Translations under genes and position numbers: made by a program | Part shown: piece after piece, positions 1-9,021 of the stretch | How positions within the stretch are numbered: position 1 is the stretch's first letter | Layout of the letters: each line of letters starts with the position of its first letter | Assembly: GCF_900460215.1 (NCBI RefSeq) | Contig: NZ_UHIA01000003.1 | Span: 558,001-622,000, forward strand | Length of the DNA stretch: 64,000 nucleotides | Source: Suttonella indologenes | Lineage (GTDB): Bacteria; Pseudomonadota; Gammaproteobacteria; Cardiobacteriales; Cardiobacteriaceae | Direction: 5' to 3' | The notes under the pieces: model-generated | Seen by the model: only the letters and a program-made list of their open reading frames with translations | What the model was told of the DNA's origin: nothing | Databases searched by the model: none

Positions 1-3000
1 GGTGAGCCGCCAAGGATATTGCCTTCAAAACTGGTCATATGCTGTTTATTGCCCATATCAATAGCAGCATTATTATCAAAATTTTCGCCGATACTTAGCG
101 CATCATCTTCTAGAGCATTATTTTTATCGGCGCTATATGACAGATAAACGGCTTTCCCAGATAAACGATTTCCCATACCGGAGTCGCTTAAGCTAGAAGG
201 GTCATAATCAGTCACGGATTTATCAACCCCAATTCTAGCATATGGCTTCATGTTTGAAGCATCAACAGTCGTCACTTCAGCAATTATCGTATTGCTTTTT
301 CCTTTCGCATGCGGAGTAAATTCAACTTTAAGTCCGTCTCTGAAATCTTCTTCGCTTAGTTGTTTTTCAAGTAAAACATCACCACCATGATGTTTGACAA
401 CTATTTTATTTCCCACCTTATAATCCCAGTCTGTCAACTTTTTAATATGCGAGAAACTGATCTTAGCAATAGCTTTTCCGTTCTCCAGATCTGTTGATCT
501 AATCTTACCTTCCATACTCGTTTCATCCGTTTTGCCTATATTATCTTGAATAACGACACTAGGCGAACCGCTGCTCTTTTGCGCGTAACGCACGGACTCA
601 CTTTGAGCATGGGTACTATTACCTTGTTCATCAGTAACTTCTACTTTAAAAACATATTTTGTATCACCCGTTGCTGCTTCATATTGCACTTCAATAACAT
701 CTTTTTTTAAATCCTCAGATTTTAAGCTTTTATTAAGAACAGGTCCTTTTTTGCCATATTCATTCCTTCCTTCCCATGGCTTGCCATTTTCATCAGTCAA
801 TTTAATTTTATCACCGACTGAATAACCGGCATTTTTCGGCAATGTAATTCTAATAGTCACTTTTCCATTTTTAACATCTGAATTTTCAATTAAGCCATCA
901 CCACCATCCAGAATTTCAATTTTCGGCTTGCCGACTTCATCAGGCTGACCGTCTCCTGTGCTATCACCCGGCACATGAATATCCACGATCGTCTTGGCTT
1001 CGCTTTTCAGTGATTCATTACCATCGGCATCAATTACTTTTACAGCAATCTTATTAGTCAGGCCTTCCTGAGCGTTACCTCTCAGCTCGAAAGGAATAGA
1101 AAGTCCTTTCTCCACCTCTTCTTTAGTTAAAGGGCGCTTGACAATTTTCGTATCATCTCGTGTCACTATAATTGTTTGCCCGGCGGCATAACCTGCATTC
1201 TCAGGGAAACTAATCTTCACCTGCGCTTGATCTTCAGTCCCTGACACTAAATGTACTTTATGAATTTTTCCTTCCTTGCTGTCTAGCTTGCTGTCTAGAA
1301 TCTCTATCACTGGCTTGCCAGCTTCATCAGCCTGTCCATCTCCAGTGCTATCGCCGACCACTCTAGTTGATGTGGTGGTTTCTTCACTGTCTTTTTTGCC
1401 GTTGCTGTCTTGGTCATTGATCGCAGGAACAGTTACTGTTTTGACTGCATTTTCACGTCCTTGCAAGACAGTTTTCTCTGTACTGTCTGTTAGAGCATCT
1501 ATTGCTTTTTGTGCTTCCGCTTTAGCTGTTGCAACTTTAGCGTTCGCTGCTTCTACCGCCGCTTTTTCATCTGGATTGATCAAATTGTCGGCACTGACTT
1601 CAGTCAGTTTATCTTTTGCTTCTTTTGCCGCTTGTTCGGCAGCCGCTACCGCTGCTTCTGCCGCTTCTACTGCGTCATCTTTGTCGTTGCCATCTTGATC
1701 ATTGACACTCGGCACCGCTACTGTTGCAACTTTATCCATACGTTCTTGTAAGACAGTTTTCTCTGCATTATCCGCCAGAAGATTTATCGCGACTTGGGCT
1801 TTATCTTTGGCTTCTGTAACTTTGGCATTTGCTGCTTCTACCGCCGCTTTTTCATCTGGATTGATCAAATTGTTGGCACTGACTTCAGTCAGTTTATCTT
1901 TTGCTTCTTTTGCCGCTTGTTCGGCAGCGGCTACTGCTGCTTTTGCTGTTTGGATTTTTTCCGCTGCTTCTGCCGCTTCTGCTGCGTCATCTTTGCCGTT
2001 GCTGTCTTGGTCATTGACACTCGGCACCGCTACTGTTGCAACTTTATCCATACGTTCTTGTAAGACAGTTTTCTCTGCATTATCCGCCAGAAGATTTATC
2101 GCGACTTGGGCTTTATCTTTGGCTTCTGTAACTTTGGCATTTGCTGCTTCTACCGCCGCTTTTTCATCTGGATTGATCAAATTGTTGGCACTGACTTCAG
2201 TCAGTTTATCTTGTGCATCTTTTGCCGCTTGTTCGGCAGCGGCTACTGCTGTTTCTGCTGTTTGCAGCAGTTTTTCCGCCGCTTCTGCTGCGTCATCTTT
2301 GTCGTTGCTGTCTTGGTCATTGATCGCAGGAACAGTTACTGTTTTGACTGCATTTGCGCGTCCTTGTAAGGCGGTTTTCTCTGCACTGTCTGTTAGAGCA
2401 TCTATTGCTTTTTGTGCTTCCGCTTTAGCTGTTGCAACTTTAGCGTTCGCTGCTTCTACCGCCGCTTTTTCATCTGGATTGATCAGATTATCACTATTGA
2501 CTTGAGCAAACATTGCTTGCGCTTCTTGCATAGCTTGTTCGGCTGCTAATACCACGTCTTGCGCTGTTTGGATTTTTTCCGCTTCGCTTTCGTCCGCATC
2601 CTTGATGCCATTATTATTAGCATCATTGACCGCAGGAACAGTTACTGATTCGACTGCATTTGCACGTTCTTGCAAGGCGGTTTTCTCTGCGCTATTCGCT
2701 AGAAGATTTATCGCGACTTGGGCTTTATCTTTAGCTTCTGCAACTTTAGCGTTCGCTGCATCTACCGCCGCTTTTTCATCTGGATTGATCAAATTGTTGG
2801 CACTGACTTCAGTCAGTTTATCTTGTGCATCTTTTGCCGCTTGCTCGGCAGCCGCTACCGCTGCTTCTGCCGCTTCTGCTGCGTCGTCTTTGCCATTGCC
2901 GTCTTGGTCATTGATCGCAGGAACACTTACTGTTGCAACTTTATCCATACGTTCTTGTAAGGCGGTTTTCTCTGCGCTATCCGCTAGAAGATTTATCGCG

Positions 3001-6000
3001 ACTTGGGCTTTATCTTTAGCTTCTGCAACTTTAGCATTTGCTGTTTCTACTGCCGCTTTTTCATCTGGATTGATCAAATTGTTGGCACTGACTTCAGTCA
3101 GTTTATCTTTTGCTTCTTTTGCCGCTTGTTCGGCAGCGGCTACTGCTGCTTTTGCTGTTTGGATTTTTTCCGCTGCTTCTGCCGCTTCTGCTGCGTCATC
3201 TTTGCCGTTGCTGTCTTGGTCATTGACACTCGGCACCGCTACTGTTGCAACTTTATCCGTACGTTCTTGTAAGACAGTTTTCTCTGCATTATCCGCCAGA
3301 AGATTTATCGCGACTTGGGCTTTATCTTTGGCTTCTGTAACTTTGGCATTTGCTGCTTCTACCGCCGCTTTTTCATCTGGATTGATCAGATTATCACTAT
3401 TGACTTGAGCAAACATTGCTTGTGCATCTTTTGCCGCTTGTTCGGCAGCGGCTACTGCTGTTTCTGCTGTTTGCAGCAGTTTTTCCGCCGCTTCTGCCGC
3501 TTCTGCTGCGTCATCTTTGTCGTTGCTGTCTTGGTCATTGATCGCAGGAACAGTTACTGTTGCAACTTTATCCATACGTCCTTGCAAGGCGATTTTCTCT
3601 GCACTGTCTGCTAGAAGATTTATCGCGACTTGGGCTTTATCTTTAGCTTCTGCAACTTTAGCATTTGCTGCTTCTACTGCCGCTTTTTCAGCTGGATTGA
3701 TCAAATTGTTGGCACTGACTTCAGTCAGTTTATCTTTTGCATCTTTTGCCGCTTGTTCGGCAGCCGCTACCGCTGCTTCTGCCGCTTCTACTGCGTCATC
3801 TTTGTCGTTGCTGTCTTGGTCATTGATCGCAGGAACACTTACTGTTGCAACTTTATCCGTACGTTCTTGCAAGGCGGTTTTCTCTGCACTGTCTGTTAGA
3901 GCATCTATTGCTTTTTGTGCTTCCGCTTTAGCTGTTGCAACTTTAGCGTTCGCTGCTTCTACCGCCGTTTTTTCATCTGGATTGATCAAATTGTTGGCAC
4001 TGACTTCAGCCAGTTTATCTTTTGCTTCTTTTGCCGCTTGTTCGGCAGCGGCTACTGCTGTTTCTGCTGTTTGCAACAGTTTTTTCGCTGCTTCTGCCAC
4101 TTCTGCTGCGTCGTCTTTGTCGTTGCTGTCTTGGTCATTGATCGCAGGAACAGTTACTGTTTTGACTGCATTTGCGCGTCCTTGTAAGGCGGTTTTCTCT
4201 GCACTGTCTGTTAGAGCATCTATTGCTTTTTGTGCTTCCGCTTTAGCTGTTGCAACTTTAGCGTTCGCTGCTTCTACCGCCGCTTTTTCATCTGGATTGA
4301 TCAGATTATCACTATTGATTTGAGCAAACATTGCTTGCGCTTCTTGCATAGCTTGTTCGGCTGCTAATACCACGTCTTGCGCTGTTTGGATTTTTTCCGC
4401 TTCGCTTTCGTCCGCATCCTTGATGCCATTATTATTAGCATCATTGACCGCAGGAACAGTTACTGTTTCGACTGCATTTGCACGTTCTTGCAAGGCGGTT
4501 TTCTCTGCGCTATTCGCTAGAAGATTTATCGCGACTTGGGCTTTATCTTTAGCTTCTGCAACTTTAGCATTTGCTGCTTCTACTGCCGCTTTTTCAGCTG
4601 GATTGATCAAATTGTTGGCACTGACTTCAGTCAGTTTATCTTTTGCTTCTTTTGCCGCTTGTTCGGCAGCCGCTACCGCTGCTTCTGCCGCTTCTACTGC
4701 GTCATCTTTGCCGTTGCCATCTTGGTCATTGATCGCAGGAACACTTACTGTTTCGACTGCATTTGCACGTTCTTGCAAGGCGGTTTTCTCTGCGCTATTC
4801 GCTAGAAGATTTATCGCGACTTGGGCTTTATCTTTAGCTTCTGCAACTTTAGCATTTGCTTCTTCTACCGCCGCTTTTTCATCTGGATTGATCAAATTGT
4901 TGGCACTGACTTCAGCCAGTTTATCTTTTGCTTCTTTTGCCGCTTGTTCGGCAGCGGCTACTGCTGTTTCTGCTGTTTGGATTTTTTCCGCTTCGCTTTC
5001 GTCCGCATCCTTGATGCCATTATTATTAGCATCATTGACCGCAGGAACAGTTACTGTTTCGACTGCATTTGCACGTTCTTGCAAGGCGGTTTTCTCTGCG
5101 CTATTCGCTAGAAGATTTATCGCGACTTGGGCTTTATCTTTAGCTTCTGCAACTTTAGCATTTGCTGCATCTACCGCCGCTTTTTCATCTGGATTGATCA
5201 AATTGTCAGCACTGACTTCAGCCAGTTTATCTTTTGCTTCTTTTGCCGCTTGTTCGGCAACGGCTACTGCTGTTTCTGCTGTTTGGAGTTTTTCCGCCGC
5301 TTCTGCCGCTTCTGCTGCGTCATCTTTGTCGTTGCCATCTTGGTCATTGACACTCGGCACCGCTACTGTTGCAACTTTATCCATACGTTCTTGTAAGACA
5401 GTTTTCTCTGCATTATCCGCCAGAAGATTTATCGCGACTTGGGCTTTATCTTTGGCTTCTGTAACTTTGGCATTTGCTGCTTCTACCGCCGCTTTTTCAT
5501 CTGGATTGATCAAATTGTTGGCACTGACTTCAGTCAGTTTATCTTTTGCTTCTTTTGCCGCTTGTTCGGCAGCGGCTACTGCTGTTTCTGCTTCTTGCAG
5601 CAGTTTTTCCGCCACTTCTACTGCGTCATCTTTGTCGTTGCTGTCTTGGTCATTGATCGCAGGAACAGTTACTGTTTTGACTGCATTTGCGCGTCCTTGT
5701 AAGGCGGTTTTCTCTGCACTGTCTGTTAGAGCATCTATTGCTTTTTGTGCTTCCGCTTTAGCTGTTGCAACTTTAGCGTTCGCTGCTTCTACCGCCGCTT
5801 TTTCATCTGGATTGATCAAATTGTCGGCACTGACTTCAGTCAGTTTTGTTTGTGCTTCTTTTGCCGCTTGTTCGGCAGCCGCTACTGCTGTTTCTGCTGT
5901 TTGCAGCAGTTTTTCCGCCGCTTCTGCTGCGTCATCTTTGTCGTTGCTGTCTTGGTCATTGATCGCAGGAACAGTTACTGTTGCAACTTTATCCGTACGT

Positions 6001-7058
6001 TCTCGCAAGGCGGTTTTCTCTGTACTGTCTGCTAGAAGATTTATCGCAGCTTGGGCTTTATCTTTGGCTTCTGTAACTTTAGCATTTACTGCTTTTACCG
6101 CTGCTTTTTCATCTGGATTGATCAGATTATCCCTATTGACTTGAGCAAACATTGCTTGCGCTTCCTGCATAGCTTGCTCGGCGGCTAATATCGCTTCTTG
6201 TGCTGTTTGGAGTTTTTCCGCTTCGCTTTCGTCTGCATCCTTGATGCCATTATCGTTAGCGTCATTGACCTCAGGCAAAGCGACAGGAGTAATTTTATTA
6301 ATTTGTGCACTCAAACTGTCTTTGCTATCCGCACCGTTTATTGCATCATTTGGCAATTTACGCACCGCATCTGCCGCTATTTTACTTGCATCGACAAGTG
6401 CCTTATTTGCATTTTCAATGGCTTGTCTTTCCGCTATTGTGATTAATCCGTCCGCCTGAGCATCTAAAAGCACTTTTTCTACCGTATTTTGTGCCGCCTG
6501 CGCAGCTTGAACCGCTGCCTTAGCGGTGGCAATTTGTGTTTGTAGACTATCTGACACTGCATTATCATTGTTATTTTTATCTTTCACGGTAAGAGCAATG
6601 CCGCCAGCCAATAGTGGCGCGGCAATCCAAGCAGGATTAAAACTCGCAGCGACCATAGGAGTTTGTATAGTTGTCAATTGCTGGGTTTTTGCCACTTGTT
6701 CTGCCAATAGGTTTACAGAATCATTAACCTGCCCGCTTTCCGGCGTAAACGGATAAAAATTGCCGTCTTCTAAGCGTCCGATGATGGCGCTCTCCGATGA
6801 ATATACGGCAGGATCGTAATAATCACGGATAATCAAATCAGGCTGAGACACATCGCTACCTTCAAATGTAATCAGCAAATCATTACCCGAACGCATGGTT
6901 ACGATATGTTTTGGCGCCAAACCTGTCGTTTGATCCAACAATTCATATTGCATACCTTTTTGTGCCTGAACCACAGAAGCTGCGGCCACTTTTGTTGTGA
7001 TAGATAATGAATTGACTACTGATGAGTCCGTGCGAATATTGACAGTAATTGCCGCCAT
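1..7058 (-). CDS. Giant BapA-like repeat adhesin (3' end outside window)
   Basis: The minus frame is open from an ATG at 7058 to base 1, about 2352 codons, with no stop, so the gene continues past the window edge. Residues 1-130 resemble the BapA prefix domain (GNDLLITFEG, then DLIIRDYY). A hydrophobic stretch (AAPLLAGGIALT) follows at about 150. Then come about 17 repeats of 95-105 residues, Ala/Glu/Lys-rich and helical, each with NLINPDEKAAVEAANAK or a variant. Repeats are joined by acidic loops such as NDQDSNDKDD or NDANNNGIKDADESE, which look calcium-binding. The last 450 residues are beta-rich Ig-like modules separated by GDSTGDGQPDE-type loops. SD GGAG lies 7 bases before the ATG. By analogy with BapA, LapA and SiiE this should be a type I-secreted surface adhesin for biofilm or host attachment; the C-terminal secretion signal and any transporter are not visible. 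The helical repeats may be GA-like modules. Plus-strand frames here are shadows. Confidence 0.85.
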   Translation of the reverse strand, partial: MAAITVNIRTDSSVVNSLSITTKVAAASVVQAQKGMQYELLDQTTGLAPKHIVTMRSGNDLLITFEGSDVSQPDLIIRDYYDPAVYSSESAIIGRLEDGNFYPFTPESGQVNDSVNLLAEQVAKTQQLTTIQTPMVAASFNPAWIAAPLLAGGIALTVKDKNNNDNAVSDSLQTQIATAKAAVQAAQAAQNTVEKVLLDAQADGLITIAERQAIENANKALVDASKIAADAVRKLPNDAINGADSKDSLSAQINKITPVALPEVNDANDNGIKDADESEAEKLQTAQEAILAAEQAMQEAQAMFAQVNRDNLINPDEKAAVKAVNAKVTEAKDKAQAAINLLADSTEKTALRERTDKVATVTVPAINDQDSNDKDDAAEAAEKLLQTAETAVAAAEQAAKEAQTKLTEVSADNLINPDEKAAVEAANAKVATAKAEAQKAIDALTDSAEKTALQGRANAVKTVTVPAINDQDSNDKDDAVEVAEKLLQEAETAVAAAEQAAKEAKDKLTEVSANNLINPDEKAAVEAANAKVTEAKDKAQVAINLLADNAEKTVLQERMDKVATVAVPSVNDQDGNDKDDAAEAAEAAEKLQTAETAVAVAEQAAKEAKDKLAEVSADNLINPDEKAAVDAANAKVAEAKDKAQVAINLLANSAEKTALQERANAVETVTVPAVNDANNNGIKDADESEAEKIQTAETAVAAAEQAAKEAKDKLAEVSANNLINPDEKAAVEEANAKVAEAKDKAQVAINLLANSAEKTALQERANAVETVSVPAINDQDGNGKDDAVEAAEAAVAAAEQAAKEAKDKLTEVSANNLINPAEKAAVEAANAKVAEAKDKAQVAINLLANSAEKTALQERANAVETVTVPAVNDANNNGIKDADESEAEKIQTAQDVVLAAEQAMQEAQAMFAQINSDNLINPDEKAAVEAANAKVATAKAEAQKAIDALTDSAEKTALQGRANAVKTVTVPAINDQDSNDKDDAAEVAEAAKKLLQTAETAVAAAEQAAKEAKDKLAEVSANNLINPDEKTAVEAANAKVATAKAEAQKAIDALTDSAEKTALQERTDKVATVSVPAINDQDSNDKDDAVEAAEAAVAAAEQAAKDAKDKLTEVSANNLINPAEKAAVEAANAKVAEAKDKAQVAINLLADSAEKIALQGRMDKVATVTVPAINDQDSNDKDDAAEAAEAAEKLLQTAETAVAAAEQAAKDAQAMFAQVNSDNLINPDEKAAVEAANAKVTEAKDKAQVAINLLADNAEKTVLQERTDKVATVAVPSVNDQDSNGKDDAAEAAEAAEKIQTAKAAVAAAEQAAKEAKDKLTEVSANNLINPDEKAAVETANAKVAEAKDKAQVAINLLADSAEKTALQERMDKVATVSVPAINDQDGNGKDDAAEAAEAAVAAAEQAAKDAQDKLTEVSANNLINPDEKAAVDAANAKVAEAKDKAQVAINLLANSAEKTALQERANAVESVTVPAVNDANNNGIKDADESEAEKIQTAQDVVLAAEQAMQEAQAMFAQVNSDNLINPDEKAAVEAANAKVATAKAEAQKAIDALTDSAEKTALQGRANAVKTVTVPAINDQDSNDKDDAAEAAEKLLQTAETAVAAAEQAAKDAQDKLTEVSANNLINPDEKAAVEAANAKVTEAKDKAQVAINLLADNAEKTVLQERMDKVATVAVPSVNDQDSNGKDDAAEAAEAAEKIQTAKAAVAAAEQAAKEAKDKLTEVSANNLINPDEKAAVEAANAKVTEAKDKAQVAINLLADNAEKTVLQERMDKVATVAVPSVNDQDGNDKDDAVEAAEAAVAAAEQAAKEAKDKLTEVSADNLINPDEKAAVEAANAKVATAKAEAQKAIDALTDSTEKTVLQGRENAVKTVTVPAINDQDSNGKKDSEETTTSTRVVGDSTGDGQADEAGKPVIEILDSKLDSKEGKIHKVHLVSGTEDQAQVKISFPENAGYAAGQTIIVTRDDTKIVKRPLTKEEVEKGLSIPFELRGNAQEGLTNKIAVKVIDADGNESLKSEAKTIVDIHVPGDSTGDGQPDEVGKPKIEILDGGDGLIENSDVKNGKVTIRITLPKNAGYSVGDKIKLTDENGKPWEGRNEYGKKGPVLNKSLKSEDLKKDVIEVQYEAATGDTKYVFKVEVTDEQGNSTHAQSESVRYAQKSSGSPSVVIQDNIGKTDETSMEGKIRSTDLENGKAIAKISFSHIKKLTDWDYKVGNKIVVKHHGGDVLLEKQLSEEDFRDGLKVEFTPHAKGKSNTIIAEVTTVDASNMKPYARIGVDKSVTDYDPSSLSDSGMGNRLSGKAVYLSYSADKNNALEDDALSIGENFDNNAAIDMGNKQHMTSFEGNILGGS
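1500..6430 (-). repeat. Tandem array of ~300-bp coding repeats
   Basis: Sixteen clear copies, plus one divergent N-terminal copy near 6430, of a 285-315 bp unit lie in frame inside the adhesin gene. Landmark words recur once per unit, for example TTGATCAAATTG near 1578, 1863, 2175, 2787, 3075, 3699, 3987 and 4605. Unit length varies by multiples of three through gain or loss of AAE/AEA linker codons. Blocks about 1818 bp apart (near 2602 and 4420) are almost identical, so multi-unit duplications have occurred. Confidence 0.9.
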
Positions 7059-7130
7059 AATGATCTCCAATGTTTCCCAAGAGAATTAAAAAACGTCCGA
7101 AATTTAAGCAGAAAACCCGCTTTCAAATAA

Positions 7131-7158
7131 AGTATATCCTAGCCCAAAAATGTTTCAA
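7131..7158 (-). promoter_or_regulatory. Likely sigma70 promoter of the adhesin gene
   Basis: Read on the minus strand, TTGAAA (7158-7153) is separated by 16 bases from TATACT (7136-7131), about 75 bases before the adhesin ATG. The -35 hexamer lies inside the first bases of the 129-bp dispersed repeat, so the repeat may supply part of the promoter. This is a consensus match only. Confidence 0.5.
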
Positions 7159-7279
7159 CACACAGAGCGACACATAAAGCGTTGTTCTACGTATTACCCT
7201 GAATTGGAAGAGGTTACACCTCTCCCACAAGATTATCCTCCCTAAAGGGAGGGGTTTCAACCGGTAAGGAAATTTTGAT
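7151..7279 (+). repeat. Dispersed 129-bp structured repeat, copy 1
   Basis: This sequence, from TGTTTCAACACACAG to GGAAATTTTGAT, is nearly identical to 28323-28451 and 48570-48697. It holds small hairpins: GAGGT/ACCTC and CCTCCC-TAAA-GGGAGG. All three copies are intergenic and in the same orientation. It fills most of the gap between the adhesin and mepA; the remaining bases to 7419 show no other gene. Confidence 0.85.
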
Positions 7280-7419
7280 CTACCGCATTATCCCCAAAAG
7301 ACTAATCCATACAGACTGCTTAACTATATCTTATGCCGCCAATCTATGCTTTCTCTGGCAATCGTCGACAAACGCGATTATTCTTTATTCACTCATCCTA
7401 ACAGTTTAAGACAAATATC

Positions 7420-8283
7420 ATGAAAAAAACCGCCCTCCTCTTCGCTGCCGCCTATATTTTGCAAGCCCAAGCCGCTTATAAAGAAGTTCCTAATGATTGG
7501 AGCCGCATTCAAATCCCCAGTTCTCATGCGCCGATGGCGGTCGGCAGTGCTTCCAACGGCTGCCAATTCGGTGCGCAAATTCTGCCCGAGCAAGGCATCG
7601 GCTATTTCGATATCCGCCGTTTTCGCAACCGTTTCTACGGTCAGCCCTCAACCATTGCCTTGGTGCAAAGCATGGGGCAATTTGTCTATCAAACGACCGG
7701 CGAAGCCATGCTGATCGGCGATTTAAGCCAGCCGATCGGCGGATTGATGAGTTATGCCCATGTCAGTCATCAAAACGGGCTGGATGTTGATGTGTATTTC
7801 GCCAGCGTACAACAAGGGCAAATTCCCGATAAAGACTATGAAGCCCCGACTGTGGTCGATAAAGCCAAAGGCATCATGAGATTAGAACGCTGGAAACCCG
7901 CTTACCGCCAAGCTCTGTATGCAATCGCCACGCATCCCGATACCGACCGCATTTTTGTCAATTCCATTATCAAACAGCATCTTTGCCAAACGGAAACGGA
8001 CCGAGATTGGCTGCGCAAAATCCGTCCTTGGGGCGGACATGACGGGCATTTTCATGTGCGTCTGCGCTGTCCGGCAAACAATGAATTGTGTCAAAGTCAA
8101 AAACCCGTACCGGCGGGCGACGGCTGCAATGAGGGCTTAGACAAATGGATACGCGACCAAAGTAATGCCATTCTTAATCCTAAGCCGGCAAAACCGACAG
8201 CGCCGAAACCGCGCTCCGAGCCGCCGCAAACCTGCCTGATGCTGCTGCTTGAAATGCAGGGCAAATCAGGCATGAGCAAATAG
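7420..8283 (+). CDS. mepA: Penicillin-insensitive murein endopeptidase MepA
   Basis: The 287-residue protein has a signal peptide ending near residue 18 (LQAQA). It carries the LAS-type zinc peptidase motifs of MepA: H117 and D124 in SHQNGLDVDV, and H207, H210 and H212 in GGHDGHFHVRL. MepA cuts D-Ala-meso-diaminopimelate cross-links in periplasmic peptidoglycan and is not inhibited by penicillin. Length matches the family. The C-terminal 35 residues are Pro/Lys-rich and unlike the core. It stands alone, 70 bases before the next lipoprotein gene, and could be co-transcribed with it. Confidence 0.92.
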   Translation: MKKTALLFAAAYILQAQAAYKEVPNDWSRIQIPSSHAPMAVGSASNGCQFGAQILPEQGIGYFDIRRFRNRFYGQPSTIALVQSMGQFVYQTTGEAMLIGDLSQPIGGLMSYAHVSHQNGLDVDVYFASVQQGQIPDKDYEAPTVVDKAKGIMRLERWKPAYRQALYAIATHPDTDRIFVNSIIKQHLCQTETDRDWLRKIRPWGGHDGHFHVRLRCPANNELCQSQKPVPAGDGCNEGLDKWIRDQSNAILNPKPAKPTAPKPRSEPPQTCLMLLLEMQGKSGMSK

Positions 8284-8352
8284 CAATTCCGGCTTTGCAA
8301 ATAGGCAAATGCCGCTATAATGTAAAGCCCAATTTAATAAAGGAAACAAGAT

Positions 8353-8868
8353 ATGAAATATTCTTTCTTATTCGCTTCAGCCATTGCTGCGACTTTAGCC
8401 GGCTGTGCTTCATCCAATCATGATGACAAAGCAGGAGTAGTCACACCTGCCGATGCGGCAAGCCCGAATCAGCAGGTTCCTACTTTTGAACAAGTCATAC
8501 ATTTAGCTTATCAATGCAGGGGCAGCGACGGCAAAGTAGCGCCTTTATTAGTCGCGGGTTACGGCATGGTGAATGGCGAGCCGGTTGCCGCTCAGCTGAC
8601 AATTGGCGAATCTACATCTCCTGCCTTAGCATTAGTGAAAGACGCGCCGAATACCGATACCATCAACACCTTTTTCGGCAACGGCGTGACTTGGACGACC
8701 GAACGCGCCACTTTGCAAAACATCGGACAAGCACAAGGTATCATGCTTACTCGCCGCCAAATGATCGAAGTCAATGGCAAACAAGAAGAAGTAGACAACA
8801 TCATGCTCAAAGATTGCTCAGTCGATCCGGCGGCAACCCAAAGCCTCGTGCAGCAAAAAGCCAATTAA
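8353..8868 (+). CDS. Putative outer-membrane lipoprotein, unknown function
   Basis: The 171-residue protein starts with a lipoprotein signal (lipobox LAGC, Cys18), preceded by an AAAGGAAAC ribosome site. The mature part has a Ser/Ala/Pro-rich linker, then a compact domain with only two further cysteines (YQCRGSDG and LKDCS), which could form one disulfide. That pattern loosely recalls MliC-type lysozyme inhibitors, but I see no decisive motif and do not assign the function. Asn follows the lipid Cys by several residues, with no Asp at +2, so outer-membrane sorting is expected. Confidence 0.7.
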   Translation: MKYSFLFASAIAATLAGCASSNHDDKAGVVTPADAASPNQQVPTFEQVIHLAYQCRGSDGKVAPLLVAGYGMVNGEPVAAQLTIGESTSPALALVKDAPNTDTINTFFGNGVTWTTERATLQNIGQAQGIMLTRRQMIEVNGKQEEVDNIMLKDCSVDPAATQSLVQQKAN

Positions 8869-8887
8869 CAAGCTTTACAGCAATGAT

Positions 8888-8914
8888 ACAAAAAGGGCGT
8901 TTAGCCCTTTTTGT
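8888..8914 (+). terminator. Rho-independent terminator
   Basis: Stem AAAAAGGGC / GCCCTTTTT with a short loop and flanking A and T runs, 20 bases after the lipoprotein stop codon. The symmetrical A/T flanks could allow it to act on both strands. Confidence 0.85.
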
Positions 8915-9021
8915 GTTTATGAAAGTCTTCTTTTCACCAATTGCCGCAAAAGCCTTGTGCTATCATAGCCACCCCTCGCAGGCTGAAACCCTGCCTTTAT
9001 TATTATCTTGATGAGTCTGCC

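Noticed and set aside
1500..6430. Regular repeats as a possible CRISPR array
   Set aside because: Units are about 300 bp, coding and in frame, with no short repeat-spacer structure or cas genes.
1276..6459. Several long plus-strand open frames (140 to 574 codons) with Ala/Ser-rich repeats
   Set aside because: They are antisense shadows of the repetitive adhesin on the minus strand, whose uninterrupted frame has clear domains and a ribosome site.
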